Source of the DNA: Undibacterium paludis
Lineage (GTDB): Bacteria; Pseudomonadota; Gammaproteobacteria; Burkholderiales; Burkholderiaceae_D
Assembly (NCBI RefSeq): GCF_022568815.1
Contig: NZ_JAKZHX010000001.1
Location: forward strand, 372,001-436,000
Direction: 5' to 3'
DNA length: 64,000 nt
The position numbers and the translations under genes are program-made. Positions 36,269-45,110 of this stretch are shown here, in pieces. The number at the start of each line of letters is the position of its first letter. Position 1 is the first letter of the stretch. The notes beneath the pieces were generated by a model, which did not search any database, was not told the DNA's origin, and was given only the letters and a program-made list of their open reading frames with translations.

Positions 36269-36292
36269 AAGTTGTACGATGACGTATGACTT
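36269..36292. promoter_or_regulatory. Imperfect dyad upstream of kdgD, candidate GntR operator
   Basis: AAGTTGTACG (36269-36278) and CGTATGACTT (36283-36292) form 10-bp inverted arms with two mismatches around ATGA. It lies 93 bp before the kdgD start and 50 bp after the GntR gene. The arm sequence resembles GntR-family sites for sugar-acid genes. Confidence 0.45.
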
Positions 36293-36384
36293 AGTTATTT
36301 GAGCCCAATTTTCACAAACCCTTGCCTGACTTTCCGACTTTGCCAGACAGCAATCAAACCAGGCTTCCCATTTTGGAGACAAAC

Positions 36385-37296
36385 ATGCATCCACAAGAAC
36401 TCAAACAAATCCTGTCGTCCGGTCTGCTGTCCTTCCCTTTGACGGATTTTGATGCAGCCGGCGACTTCAATGCCAGGACTTACGCGGCACGTCTTGAGTG
36501 GCTCGCGCCGTATGGCGCCAGCGCCCTGTTTGCCGCTGGCGGCACGGGTGAATTCTTTTCCCTGACGCCCAATGAGTATTCGGACGTGATCCGCGTGGCT
36601 GTTGACACCTGCCGTGGCAAGGTGCCCATCCTGGCTGGCGCCGGTGGCCCAACCCGCACGGCAATCGCCTATGCCCGCGAAGCAGAACGCCTGGGCGCCC
36701 ACGGCATCCTGCTGTTGCCACATTACCTGACAGAAGCCAGCCAGGACGGCCTGATCGCCCACGTCCAGGAAGTCTGCCGTTCAGTCAAGTTTGGCGTAGT
36801 GGTGTACAACCGTGGTATCTGCCGCCTGACAGCCGATTCACTGGAAATACTGGCCGCCACCTGCCCCAACCTGATCGGCTTCAAGGACGGTATCGGTGAT
36901 ATAGAACTGATGGTGTCGATCTGGCGCCGCCTCGGCGACCGCTTCAGTTATCTCGGCGGCTTGCCGACTGCAGAAGTCTACGCTGCAGCCTACAAGGCAC
37001 TCGGCGTGCCGGTATATTCATCCGCCGTATTCAATTTCATGCCCAGACTGGCGATGGATTTTTACCATGCCGTCGCGGCTGATGACCATGCGACTACAAA
37101 TCGCCTGATCGACCAGTTCTTCCTGCCTTACCTGGAAATCCGTAATCGCAAGGCCGGTTACGCAGTCAGTATCGTGAAAGCAGGCGCACGCCTGGTCGGT
37201 CACAGCGCCGGTCCGGTACGCGCACCGCTGACCGACCTGACTGCTGCTGAAGATGACATGCTGGGCAAGCTGATCCTGGCACAGGGTCCGCAATAA
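36385..37296 (+). CDS. kdgD: 5-dehydro-4-deoxyglucarate dehydratase
   Basis: Enzyme of 303 residues, exactly the usual length, from ATG 36385 after GGAGACAAAC. It is a Class I aldolase-type barrel of the DapA superfamily: [17 protein letters not shown] is the substrate loop, Tyr141 sits in YNRG, and Schiff-base Lys167 is in IGFKDGIGD. It converts 5-keto-4-deoxy-D-glucarate to 2,5-dioxopentanoate, CO2 and water. The next gene oxidises that product. Confidence 0.94.
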   Translation: MHPQELKQILSSGLLSFPLTDFDAAGDFNARTYAARLEWLAPYGASALFAAGGTGEFFSLTPNEYSDVIRVAVDTCRGKVPILAGAGGPTRTAIAYAREAERLGAHGILLLPHYLTEASQDGLIAHVQEVCRSVKFGVVVYNRGICRLTADSLEILAATCPNLIGFKDGIGDIELMVSIWRRLGDRFSYLGGLPTAEVYAAAYKALGVPVYSSAVFNFMPRLAMDFYHAVAADDHATTNRLIDQFFLPYLEIRNRKAGYAVSIVKAGARLVGHSAGPVRAPLTDLTAAEDDMLGKLILAQGPQ

Positions 37297-37340
37297 GCTG
37301 CGCCTGAACGCCACAAAAATATCGCAAGAAGGAGCTGGAA

Positions 37341-38918
37341 ATGCACATCACCGGGCAAATGCTGATCGGTAAAAAAGCAGTCTTTGGTCTGGCTGGCAAT
37401 ATCAAGGCCACAGACCCGTCCACCAATCAGGAAATTGAACCTGTATTTGGCTATGCCACATCGACTGAAGTAGAGCAGGCCTGCGGACTGGCTGAGCAGG
37501 CATTTGATACCTACCGTAACACCACGCTGGAACAGCGTGCACGTTTTCTGGAAGCCATTGCCGCCGGCATACTCGATCTTGGCCCTGCCCTGATCGAACG
37601 CGCAGCACAGGAAACCGGCCTGCCGGTCGCCAGACTGGAAGGCGAACGCGGCCGCACCGTCAATCAATTACGACTGTTTGCCAAAGTTGTGCGTGATGGT
37701 CACTGGCTGGCCGCCACCATTGATGCCGCCTTACCAGATCGGGCCCCCTCACGCCCCGACCTGCGCCTGCAAAAAATTGCTCTGGGCCCGGTGGCTGTAT
37801 TTGGCGCCAGCAATTTCCCGCTGGCGTTTTCTGTTGCCGGTGGTGACACGGCTTCTGCCCTGGCGGCTGGCTGCCCGGTTGTTGTCAAGGCGCACAATGC
37901 TCACCTTGGCACTTCAGAACTGGTTGGTCGGGTGATACAGCGGGCAGTCGCCGATTACAACCTGCCGGAAGGCGTGTTCTCCATGCTGATCGGCGCCGGC
38001 AGTCAGGTCGGCCAGCAACTGGTCAGCCATCCAGCCATCAAAGCAGTAGGCTTCACCGGGTCCCGCACGGGTGGCCTGGCTCTCGTCCATACTGCCAGCC
38101 AGAGAAAAGAACCCATCCCTGTCTATGCAGAGATGAGCAGCATCAATCCGGTATTCCTGCTGGAACATGCCCTGGTTACACAAGGTGAACAACTGGCCAG
38201 GAACTTCATTGATTCCCTGACCCTGGGTGCAGGTCAGTTCTGCACCAATCCCGGCCTGGTGATTGCGATCGAGAGCGAAGCCAGTCAGGCTTTCCTGCAT
38301 CAGGCAGCCCAGGCGCTGGAAGACAAGCATGCCTCGACCATGCTGACGCCAGGCATACACCAGGCCTATGTCAAAGGGAGTTCACGCCTGGCTGATATCG
38401 CCGGCCTGCGACTGGCAGGCAAGGGGCAGGCGGCAGGTTCGCCCTGTGCGGCGCAGGCCATGCTGTCAGTATGTTCGGGCAGTACCTTCCTGAATACACC
38501 GGCTTTGCAGGAAGAAATCTTTGGCCCTTCTTCCATCGCCATCCTGTGCAAAGACTTCACTGAGGTTCTGCAAGTAGCGGCTTCCCTTGAAGGACAACTG
38601 ACTGCGACCGTACATGCAACGTCAGAAGATCATGCACAGGCACGCAAGCTCCTGCCTGTACTCGAAAGAAAAGCGGGCCGCATTCTGTTCAATGGTTTCC
38701 CTACCGGGGTCGAAGTCGCTCACGCCATGGTACATGGCGGACCTTTTCCGGCCACTTCAGACAGTCGTACCACATCGGTAGGCGCGACGGCCATAGAGCG
38801 TTTCTTGCGCCCGGTCTGCTACCAGGGCATACCGGCAGCTTTGTTGCCAACTGCACTGCAAGATGACAATCCATGGCAAGTGACACGTATGATAGATGGC
38901 AAACTGACGCCGGCATGA
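37341..38918 (+). CDS. 2-oxoglutarate semialdehyde (2,5-dioxopentanoate) dehydrogenase
   Basis: Enzyme of 525 residues of the aldehyde dehydrogenase superfamily. Asn158 (FGASNFPLAFS), Glu264 (YAEMSSINPV) and catalytic Cys301 (GAGQFCTNPG) are in place. The sequence matches the type III ketoglutarate semialdehyde dehydrogenases found beside kdgD. It yields 2-oxoglutarate with NAD(P)+, closing the oxidative uronate pathway. AAGGAGCTGGAA precedes the ATG, 44 bp after kdgD. Confidence 0.92.
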   Translation: MHITGQMLIGKKAVFGLAGNIKATDPSTNQEIEPVFGYATSTEVEQACGLAEQAFDTYRNTTLEQRARFLEAIAAGILDLGPALIERAAQETGLPVARLEGERGRTVNQLRLFAKVVRDGHWLAATIDAALPDRAPSRPDLRLQKIALGPVAVFGASNFPLAFSVAGGDTASALAAGCPVVVKAHNAHLGTSELVGRVIQRAVADYNLPEGVFSMLIGAGSQVGQQLVSHPAIKAVGFTGSRTGGLALVHTASQRKEPIPVYAEMSSINPVFLLEHALVTQGEQLARNFIDSLTLGAGQFCTNPGLVIAIESEASQAFLHQAAQALEDKHASTMLTPGIHQAYVKGSSRLADIAGLRLAGKGQAAGSPCAAQAMLSVCSGSTFLNTPALQEEIFGPSSIAILCKDFTEVLQVAASLEGQLTATVHATSEDHAQARKLLPVLERKAGRILFNGFPTGVEVAHAMVHGGPFPATSDSRTTSVGATAIERFLRPVCYQGIPAALLPTALQDDNPWQVTRMIDGKLTPA

Positions 38919-39048
38919 AACCGTTCTGATCAGGGAGGCATTTCCTGACCAGAACAAGAGAGCAGCAGCAAGAAAACAGGTCCAGTCAAGCACACAGCCA
39001 AGATGTGCAAAAAAGGCCGTTGCAAACAAAAAACAAGGAGACGCTCGA

Positions 39049-40419
39049 ATGAGCCAGCAAACCATAGGAAAATACCGGTGGACGATATGCGGCCTGCTAT
39101 TTTTTGCCACAACCGTCAACTACCTCGACAGGCAGGTACTGAGCCTGCTGGCGCCAGACCTGTCCAGGGAATTTGGATGGAGTAATACCGACTACGCCAA
39201 TATTACGGCCGTGTTTCAGTTCGTGTATGCGATTTCAATGCTGTTTGTCGGTCGCCTGATCGACAGGATAGGCACTAAAAAAGCCTTTATCTGGGCTATT
39301 TCCATCTGGTCTCTGGGCGCCATCATGCATGCGTTTTCCGTGCCCATGGGTGAAGGTTTTTCCGGCATCATGACGACGCTGGGCTTTGCGGCGGTACCGG
39401 TATCGATAGCGGGCTTCATGATTTCTCGCGCTGTGCTGGCAATAGGTGAAGCTGGCAACTTCCCGGCGGCGATCAAGGCAACGGCAGAATACTTCCCCAA
39501 AAACGAACGTTCATTTGCCACCGGCATTTTCAATTCTGGTGCCAATATAGGCGCCATCCTGGCACCGCTGACCGTTCCCTGGATAGCGGCGACCTGGGGC
39601 TGGCAAACGGCTTTCATTTCTATCGGTGCAGTCGGCTTTGTCTGGATGCTGTTCTGGATCATGCTTTATGACAAACCTGAACAGCAAAAGCGCCTGTCCG
39701 CTGCCGAACTCGCTTACATCAATAGTGGCACCGCCGAAGTCGCCCAGGCTGAAACGGAGACTGTGACAGAAAAGAAAGTCTCGTGGTTCAAGTTGCTGAC
39801 CTACAAGCAAACCTGGGCCTTTGTCATCGGCAAGTTCATGACAGACGGTGTCTGGTGGTTTTTCCTGTTCTGGCTGCCCAAATACCTGCAGGCGCAGTAC
39901 CAGATGCAAAAAACCGATATCGTCATCCCGCTGGCTGTCCTGTACAGCATGACCATGGTCGGCAGCATAGGTGGCGGCTGGTTCCCCAGCTATTTCATGA
40001 AGCAGGGTCATAGTCCATACAATGGCCGCATGAAAGCCATGCTGGTGATTGCCCTGTTCCCGCTGGCGGTCCTGCTGGCCCAGCCGCTCGGTTACCTGGG
40101 CCCCTGGATACCGGTGGTCTTCATCGGCATAGGTGCTTCTGCCCACCAGGCCTGGTCAGCAAACATCTTCACGACCGTGTCAGACATGTTCCCGAAAAAA
40201 TCAGTGGCATCCGTGGTTGGTATAGGCGGCATGGCAGGCGGACTTGGCGGCGTGCTGATATCAAAGACGGGGGGCTGGCTGTTTGATTATTATGGAGCTC
40301 TTGGCCATATACAGACTGGCTACTCCATCATGTTTGCATTCTGTGCGATGGCTTACCTGATCGCCTGGAGCCTGATGAAACTGCTGGTACCGACCCATAA
40401 AGATATTACTGACCTGTAA
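39049..40419 (+). CDS. MFS hexuronate/aldarate transporter (ExuT/GudP type)
   Basis: Inner-membrane carrier of 456 residues with twelve predicted helices. The anion-cation symporter signature region YLDRQVLSLLAPDL and FGWSNTDYANITAVFQF at the N-terminus, with AIGEAGNFPAAIKATAEYFPK, is typical of hexuronate/galactarate permeases. AAGGAG precedes the ATG. Its place between the dehydrogenase and lactonase genes points to D-galacturonate or galactarate as substrate. Confidence 0.9.
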   Translation: MSQQTIGKYRWTICGLLFFATTVNYLDRQVLSLLAPDLSREFGWSNTDYANITAVFQFVYAISMLFVGRLIDRIGTKKAFIWAISIWSLGAIMHAFSVPMGEGFSGIMTTLGFAAVPVSIAGFMISRAVLAIGEAGNFPAAIKATAEYFPKNERSFATGIFNSGANIGAILAPLTVPWIAATWGWQTAFISIGAVGFVWMLFWIMLYDKPEQQKRLSAAELAYINSGTAEVAQAETETVTEKKVSWFKLLTYKQTWAFVIGKFMTDGVWWFFLFWLPKYLQAQYQMQKTDIVIPLAVLYSMTMVGSIGGGWFPSYFMKQGHSPYNGRMKAMLVIALFPLAVLLAQPLGYLGPWIPVVFIGIGASAHQAWSANIFTTVSDMFPKKSVASVVGIGGMAGGLGGVLISKTGGWLFDYYGALGHIQTGYSIMFAFCAMAYLIAWSLMKLLVPTHKDITDL

Positions 40420-40433
40420 GACAATCTGGCCAC

Positions 40434-41327
40434 ATGACAGCACATTCACATATAGAAGCCATACCGGCAGTCAATTGCACTGTCGGTGAAAGCCCCCTCT
40501 GGCATGCGGAGCAGACGGCCTGGTACTGGGTAGACATACCGGCAAAAACCATCTGGAAACTCGATGCACGCTCTGGAAAGTTGCAGTCCTGGCAAACCAC
40601 GGAAATGGTCGCCTGTATTGCCCTGAAAGACGATGGCGATTTTATCGCCGGCATGGAAACAGGTATCTTCAATCTGCATCTCGGCGACGGTCTGCGCGCC
40701 CTGCAAACCCGTCTGGCAGCCCCGCCTGAGCTCGGCAACGGCATGCGTTTTAATGATGGTCGCTGCGATCGTCAGGGGCGTTTCTGGAGTGGCACCATGT
40801 TCATGGACATGGCAGCAGCCAAAGCCCTGGGCCGCCTTTATCGTTATACCAAAAAGCAAGGTCTGTCAGGCCCGGTCGTCAGCGAATTGCTGACGCAAAA
40901 CGGCCTGGCCTGGTCGCCGGATGGCAAGACCATGTATCTGTCTGACTCCCATCCGGCCAGCCAGACTATCTGGGCGTATGATTATGACACCGACGAAGGC
41001 ATGCCGCATACACGCCGGGTATTTGTCGACATGAAACCGCTGGCTGGCCGGCCTGACGGCGCCGCCATGGATATCGATGGCTGTTACTGGATATGCGGCA
41101 ATGACGGCAGTTGCGTCCTGCGTTTCACACCACAGGGCAAACTTGACCGCAGCATTGCCCTGCCCATGATCAAGCCGGCCATGTGCACATTTGGCGGACC
41201 TGACATGAGTACCCTGCTGATCAGCTCGATCGGTGCGGGCAAGGCAGAGGGTGATCAATGGGCAGGCAGTCTGGTGCTGGTCAGACCAGGAATTGCCGGC
41301 GTACCCGAAACAAGATTTTCTCAGTGA
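40434..41327 (+). CDS. SMP-30/gluconolactonase-family lactonase, probably uronic-acid lactonase
   Basis: Protein of 297 residues, a six-bladed propeller of the SMP-30 family. Metal-binding stretches are VGESPLWHAEQTAWYWVDI, LGNGMRFNDGRCDRQGRFWSGTM, and NGLAWSPDGKTMYLSDSHP; Glu, Asn and Asp ligands are present. The start is 14 bp after the MFS stop. In Udh pathways an SMP-30 lactonase (UxuL) hydrolyses the galactarolactone made by uronate dehydrogenase, and that is the likely role here. Gluconolactonase or arabinolactonase activity is an alternative. Confidence 0.85.
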   Translation: MTAHSHIEAIPAVNCTVGESPLWHAEQTAWYWVDIPAKTIWKLDARSGKLQSWQTTEMVACIALKDDGDFIAGMETGIFNLHLGDGLRALQTRLAAPPELGNGMRFNDGRCDRQGRFWSGTMFMDMAAAKALGRLYRYTKKQGLSGPVVSELLTQNGLAWSPDGKTMYLSDSHPASQTIWAYDYDTDEGMPHTRRVFVDMKPLAGRPDGAAMDIDGCYWICGNDGSCVLRFTPQGKLDRSIALPMIKPAMCTFGGPDMSTLLISSIGAGKAEGDQWAGSLVLVRPGIAGVPETRFSQ

Positions 41328-41381
41328 CAGTCAAAAGTAAAAGAGCAGTTCTGCCTCATCCGTTTGCAGCAGCGCTTTGCA

Positions 41382-41422
41382 ATGCGCACTCGGGATTTGT
41401 TTGTCCCGGTGCGCATCTTTTT
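41382..41422 (+). terminator. Rho-independent terminator of the kdgD-lactonase operon
   Basis: ATGCGCAC (41382-41389) pairs with GTGCGCAT (41409-41416), extended by CGGGA/TCCCG around an eight-base loop with one bulged T. CTTTTT follows. It closes the plus-strand run ending at 41327. Confidence 0.8.
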
Positions 41423-41448
41423 GCCGCACGTATGTTCTTGCGTGAACA

Positions 41449-44181
41449 TCATTCATCTGTGTTATTGAACTCTGCAAGAAATATGTTGTCTGGTATCCGG
41501 TTTTTGTCGAAAGGGCCGCTGTAGCCCAATTGTCTTACAGGATCAATTTTTGCCGCCAGCAAATTGGCCCAATACTCATCCGCATTGAATTGCGCCGGAC
41601 GATAAGACAAGGTACCACTTCTATTCCAGTCTGACCAGGGTTGGGATTTATTGATATGACTGCCTATCATTGAATTCATCACTACCATCTTGCCCACGGT
41701 TTCCAGGGCCTTGCGGGTAATCGTGCCGTTCGGCGCCGTATATTGATCCGTATCACCGACCTGGCAGCTATAACCGGGAACAGCCATGCTACCGTAAGGT
41801 GTACAACGTGAATTATGGAACCATTGTCTGAGCAGGTAAAACTTGCCTGCCTTCGCGTTCTGGCTGCCATCGTGAGTGAAGCGGCTATGATCAAAAACAA
41901 AGCCATATCGTGACCTGATATTGGTATTGGGTGCGGCGGCATAGGATGTCGTCCTGTCGCCCAGCGATTTGATTTCTGACTGATAGAAAAAGGCTGTCGC
42001 ATCGCCAAAGATGAAATCCACATCGCCTTCTATGTAGGAGCGATTGAAGAAATACCTTGCTGTCTCAGCATTCCGGCCATTCTTCAAAAACAAAGTATCC
42101 TGGAACCCCAGCAAACGCACACCATCAAAATGGGTTTTATCTGCACCATCCAGCATTACGGCCAGCGCCTGATGGTGGACAACAGGTGCAATACTCGGTT
42201 CAGCAGGCTCGCGTGCATTGCCTGTGTCTTTGTTAAAGGCATTTTCCACGCTGATATTCCTGAGCTGGAAACCCGGGCTTTTTACCCATAGCACGGCAGT
42301 GCCAAAGGTCCCCAGTACCGGCCTGTCTTTCAGGCTGTCATACATGGCGCTGATGGCAGGGTGGACTTTTTCAAACTGTGTCGAAAACTGCCTGATATAG
42401 CTGTTTCCCGTTACTGCCGCATCAAGATTGGCTGTGATACGGGTATTGGCGGCATCGCTGCCGTATACCGTGATGGCTGTATCGGTCGCCGGTATGTAGA
42501 CCAGTTCCCTGTATATGCCTGGTTTGACCTGAATGTAGATGCGCGCTTTTTTTGTCTGTGTTTTTGCCAGATCAGAAACTGCCTTGCTGACTGCGGTCTG
42601 CACTTTTTTGAAAGTCCGCTGACCGTCTTCAGGCGCACTGGCATCGACCACATAGTCGGCTTGCAAACCTGCTTGCATCGCGATCGGTTCTGACAAAGGG
42701 TCCCAGGGATCAGGTTTTTCTTCGCCGGGCAAACCGGCATACTTCAGGACTTCGGCATAAGAAAACATTTGCGCCATCGCAGCATCAAGTTGCGGCCTCT
42801 TGTCAGCCAGTTGAGCAACTGAAGGAAATACCGGGAAGGCCTGGTCACATTGACTGGCATTGAGCGGCTCCCTGGCAAAACCTGTCATTACATCCGGATT
42901 GCCGTCTATGCCATCATCTGCTTTAGTTGAAAGCAGCTGCACATGTGCTATTTCGCGAGCGCCACCGGCACTGACCACCACATCCTGCAAACGCAGACTG
43001 AGGGGGTGCGCAGCATCATAGGCTCTCAGAGTAATCCGGCCTGGCGTCAGTGACTGTACATGTTCCAGCCGTATATCGCGATATACCGGTATCAGGTCAC
43101 CTGTGGCATTTTTTGTATACCTGGTATCAATATCAATAGGCGCCCTGACATTGCGTATGCAGACATGGCGATAGCTGACATTCTGCACCAGACCACCACG
43201 TGAAATATCGCTCTTGATACGCAGGCCCGATGTGGTGCCATCCATACTGAGGTTTTCCACCAAAATATTTTTTAGCCCCCCGTTGGTTTCGCTACCTATG
43301 GACATGCCATGGCCAGAATAGAAATGGCTGTCACGCACGGTGATATTTTCTGTCGGTCCATTGTTGCCCGCCTTGATCGCCACATTGTCATCACCGGTAC
43401 GTATATAGCTATGGGCTATCGTGACATTGCGAGAGGAGATGGGGTCTATGCCATCGGTATTACGGGCATCTGCCGGTGTATCTATGCGTACACCCCATGC
43501 GGTAAAACCGTCCACCTGGTTCAGGGTGACATGGAAGTTGGGTGAATTCTTCAATGTGACGCGGTGCAGGGTGAAATTGCGGGACTGCGTAACTTCGAGC
43601 AAACGTGGCACATTCTGGCGACTGTTTTCTTTTTGCGCGCGACGTGCGATTTGCCACCAGCTTTCCGGTTTGCCCTGTATGCGCTGACCACCCTGACCAT
43701 CAATGACACCCTCACCATAAATGCCGCTGGATTGAGTATGATCAGCCGTCATGAAAGGTTTGCAAGCCCTGCCTTTGTCATCATTGCTGCCACAGGCCCC
43801 GCTGCCCTTGTCATAGTCTTGCGGATTGGTCGATGCAAAGACCGTCACGCCAGCATCGATCAGCAGGGATACGCCATCTGGCAAATTCAGTGCTCCAGCA
43901 ATAAAGGCCGTTTTACCATTCTTGCTGATGAGTCGCAATGCCTGGCCAGGCTTGCATAAGCCCAGTGCTGCCTGCAAACGCCCGGTATCGGGGGCTCTTG
44001 CATAGGCTTGCTCATTGCCTGGCACGTCTTCCTGTGCACTGAGTACGGTACAAACCGGCGGCGCCTGTGGTTCTTTCACCTGACGTGTGTCCTGTGCCAT
44101 GGCTGTGCCGGCATACAGCGTCGTAACACTCAGCATAACTGCAAGAAACTGGCGAGTTGACGGTGTTTGCAAGTGCTTCAT
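41449..44181 (-). CDS. Secreted polygalacturonase (GH28) - pectinesterase (CE8) fusion
   Basis: Protein of 910 residues with a signal peptide ending at GTAMAQ. The N-terminal GH28 domain carries the catalytic motifs NTD (241-243), DD (264-265), GHG (290-292) and RIK (321-323). After a linker near 455-515, a CE8 domain carries VKPGIYREL, QALAV (671-675), GFQDTL (692-697) and GDVDFIFG (719-726), including both catalytic Asp residues. One polypeptide should thus de-esterify homogalacturonan and cut the exposed backbone. Its ATG overlaps the SGNH gene stop by 4 bp. The motifs look intact; the fusion is unusual. Confidence 0.9.
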   Translation of the reverse strand: MKHLQTPSTRQFLAVMLSVTTLYAGTAMAQDTRQVKEPQAPPVCTVLSAQEDVPGNEQAYARAPDTGRLQAALGLCKPGQALRLISKNGKTAFIAGALNLPDGVSLLIDAGVTVFASTNPQDYDKGSGACGSNDDKGRACKPFMTADHTQSSGIYGEGVIDGQGGQRIQGKPESWWQIARRAQKENSRQNVPRLLEVTQSRNFTLHRVTLKNSPNFHVTLNQVDGFTAWGVRIDTPADARNTDGIDPISSRNVTIAHSYIRTGDDNVAIKAGNNGPTENITVRDSHFYSGHGMSIGSETNGGLKNILVENLSMDGTTSGLRIKSDISRGGLVQNVSYRHVCIRNVRAPIDIDTRYTKNATGDLIPVYRDIRLEHVQSLTPGRITLRAYDAAHPLSLRLQDVVVSAGGAREIAHVQLLSTKADDGIDGNPDVMTGFAREPLNASQCDQAFPVFPSVAQLADKRPQLDAAMAQMFSYAEVLKYAGLPGEEKPDPWDPLSEPIAMQAGLQADYVVDASAPEDGQRTFKKVQTAVSKAVSDLAKTQTKKARIYIQVKPGIYRELVYIPATDTAITVYGSDAANTRITANLDAAVTGNSYIRQFSTQFEKVHPAISAMYDSLKDRPVLGTFGTAVLWVKSPGFQLRNISVENAFNKDTGNAREPAEPSIAPVVHHQALAVMLDGADKTHFDGVRLLGFQDTLFLKNGRNAETARYFFNRSYIEGDVDFIFGDATAFFYQSEIKSLGDRTTSYAAAPNTNIRSRYGFVFDHSRFTHDGSQNAKAGKFYLLRQWFHNSRCTPYGSMAVPGYSCQVGDTDQYTAPNGTITRKALETVGKMVVMNSMIGSHINKSQPWSDWNRSGTLSYRPAQFNADEYWANLLAAKIDPVRQLGYSGPFDKNRIPDNIFLAEFNNTDE

Positions 44182-45014
44182 TGCCCGCCCTCTTTCTTCA
44201 GCTTGTCATTGATTTCGGGAACAGCCTTGCGCAATTCTGCTATGACCATGCCGGAAAAAAACATGGCCCCCTTGCTACCGAGGTGGGTGCGGTCAAATGC
44301 TGGCCTGGCAGCACCAGCCCGCTCGGTCTTGATCGTATCGGCAACTGGCATCGTGCTGGTGACAATCTCTGCAGACGTGGGTGGTGGCGCCATCGCCATG
44401 GTATCGGCCTGGGCTTCGCCCATGGCTTGCACAGCGCGATAACTGATGGCATTGAGGTCTATGGCCGGGACATGTTGGGTGGCAGCGACTGCCAGGCTGG
44501 CTTCTGCCCAGGGACGCAAATCATTCTGCAATTGTCCGGCCTTGAATGTACGCCTGGTCAATGGTGTCACCAGCACGGCCTGGGCACCGGCCGCTTTCAA
44601 TTCTTCGACATAGCGTGTCATATTGACCGGGAATTCTGTCACCAGGTCAGTGGAGCGGCCCGGTTTGCCGGGCTGGTCATTATGACCAAACTGTATCAAT
44701 ACCAGGGTCCTGCTGTATCTGGCATTGTCTTTCAGCAGCGTCTGCACCACATCCCATGATCCCTCTGCGCGGTAGCTGCCTGAGCTACGGCCACCCTTGG
44801 CCAGGTTCAGGCAAACCACATCAGGCTGAAAATTCTGGCAAAAGGCATCGCCATATCCACTGCGGCTGGCCATGGTCGAATCGCCAACCAGTATCAGACG
44901 TACCGGCCTGGTATTGTCAGGTTGTGCAACCTGATTATGACTGACACTGGTGCAAGATGATAATAAACCGGCAGCCAGCAGGCCGAGTACCGCCGGGTAG
45001 TGTAACAGTCGCAT
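44178..45014 (-). CDS. SGNH/GDSL esterase, rhamnogalacturonan acetylesterase-like lipoprotein
   Basis: Protein of 278 residues from ATG 45014 after GCGAGGATGGC; an upstream in-frame start lies before a terminator hairpin and is rejected. Type II signal LLSSC (Cys21). SGNH blocks are GDST (44-47, Ser46), the Gly in LNLAKGGRSSGSY, Asn in FGHNDQPG, and the DRTHLG Asp/His pair near the C-terminus. It resembles RGAE/YesT enzymes that remove acetyl groups from pectin. It is translationally coupled to the pectinase fusion. Confidence 0.87.
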   Translation of the reverse strand: MRLLHYPAVLGLLAAGLLSSCTSVSHNQVAQPDNTRPVRLILVGDSTMASRSGYGDAFCQNFQPDVVCLNLAKGGRSSGSYRAEGSWDVVQTLLKDNARYSRTLVLIQFGHNDQPGKPGRSTDLVTEFPVNMTRYVEELKAAGAQAVLVTPLTRRTFKAGQLQNDLRPWAEASLAVAATQHVPAIDLNAISYRAVQAMGEAQADTMAMAPPPTSAEIVTSTMPVADTIKTERAGAARPAFDRTHLGSKGAMFFSGMVIAELRKAVPEINDKLKKEGGQ

Positions 45015-45032
45015 GCCATCCTCGCTAAAATC

Positions 45033-45056
45033 AAAAAAGAGGCTATAAAAGCCCCT
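45033..45056 (-). terminator. Intercistronic terminator or attenuator before the esterase gene
   Basis: On the minus strand AGGGGCT (45056-45050) pairs with AGCCTCT (45044-45038), with one G-U pair and a five-base loop. A T-run follows (45037-45033). It lies only about 20 nt before the esterase start codon, so it would limit readthrough from the TonB receptor gene. Confidence 0.65.
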
Positions 45057-45068
45057 GTCAAAATAATG

Positions 45069-45105
45069 CATATCCTGCCCCGGTAAAATACCGGGGCAGG
45101 ATATG
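45069..45105 (-). other. Perfect 17-bp GC-rich hairpin after the TonB receptor stop
   Basis: CATATCCTGCCCCGGTA (45069-45085) and TACCGGGGCAGGATATG (45089-45105) are exact inverted arms with a three-base loop. It starts 5 bp after the receptor stop. Only a broken T-run (ATTATTTT) follows. It may stabilise the receptor mRNA or terminate partially. Confidence 0.7.
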
Positions 45106-45110
45106 TTCCA

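Noticed and set aside
36322-36384. Longer N-terminus for KdgD from ATG 36322
   Set aside because: The ribosome site GGAGACAAAC and the family length of 303 residues fit ATG 36385; the extra residues are unlike the family.
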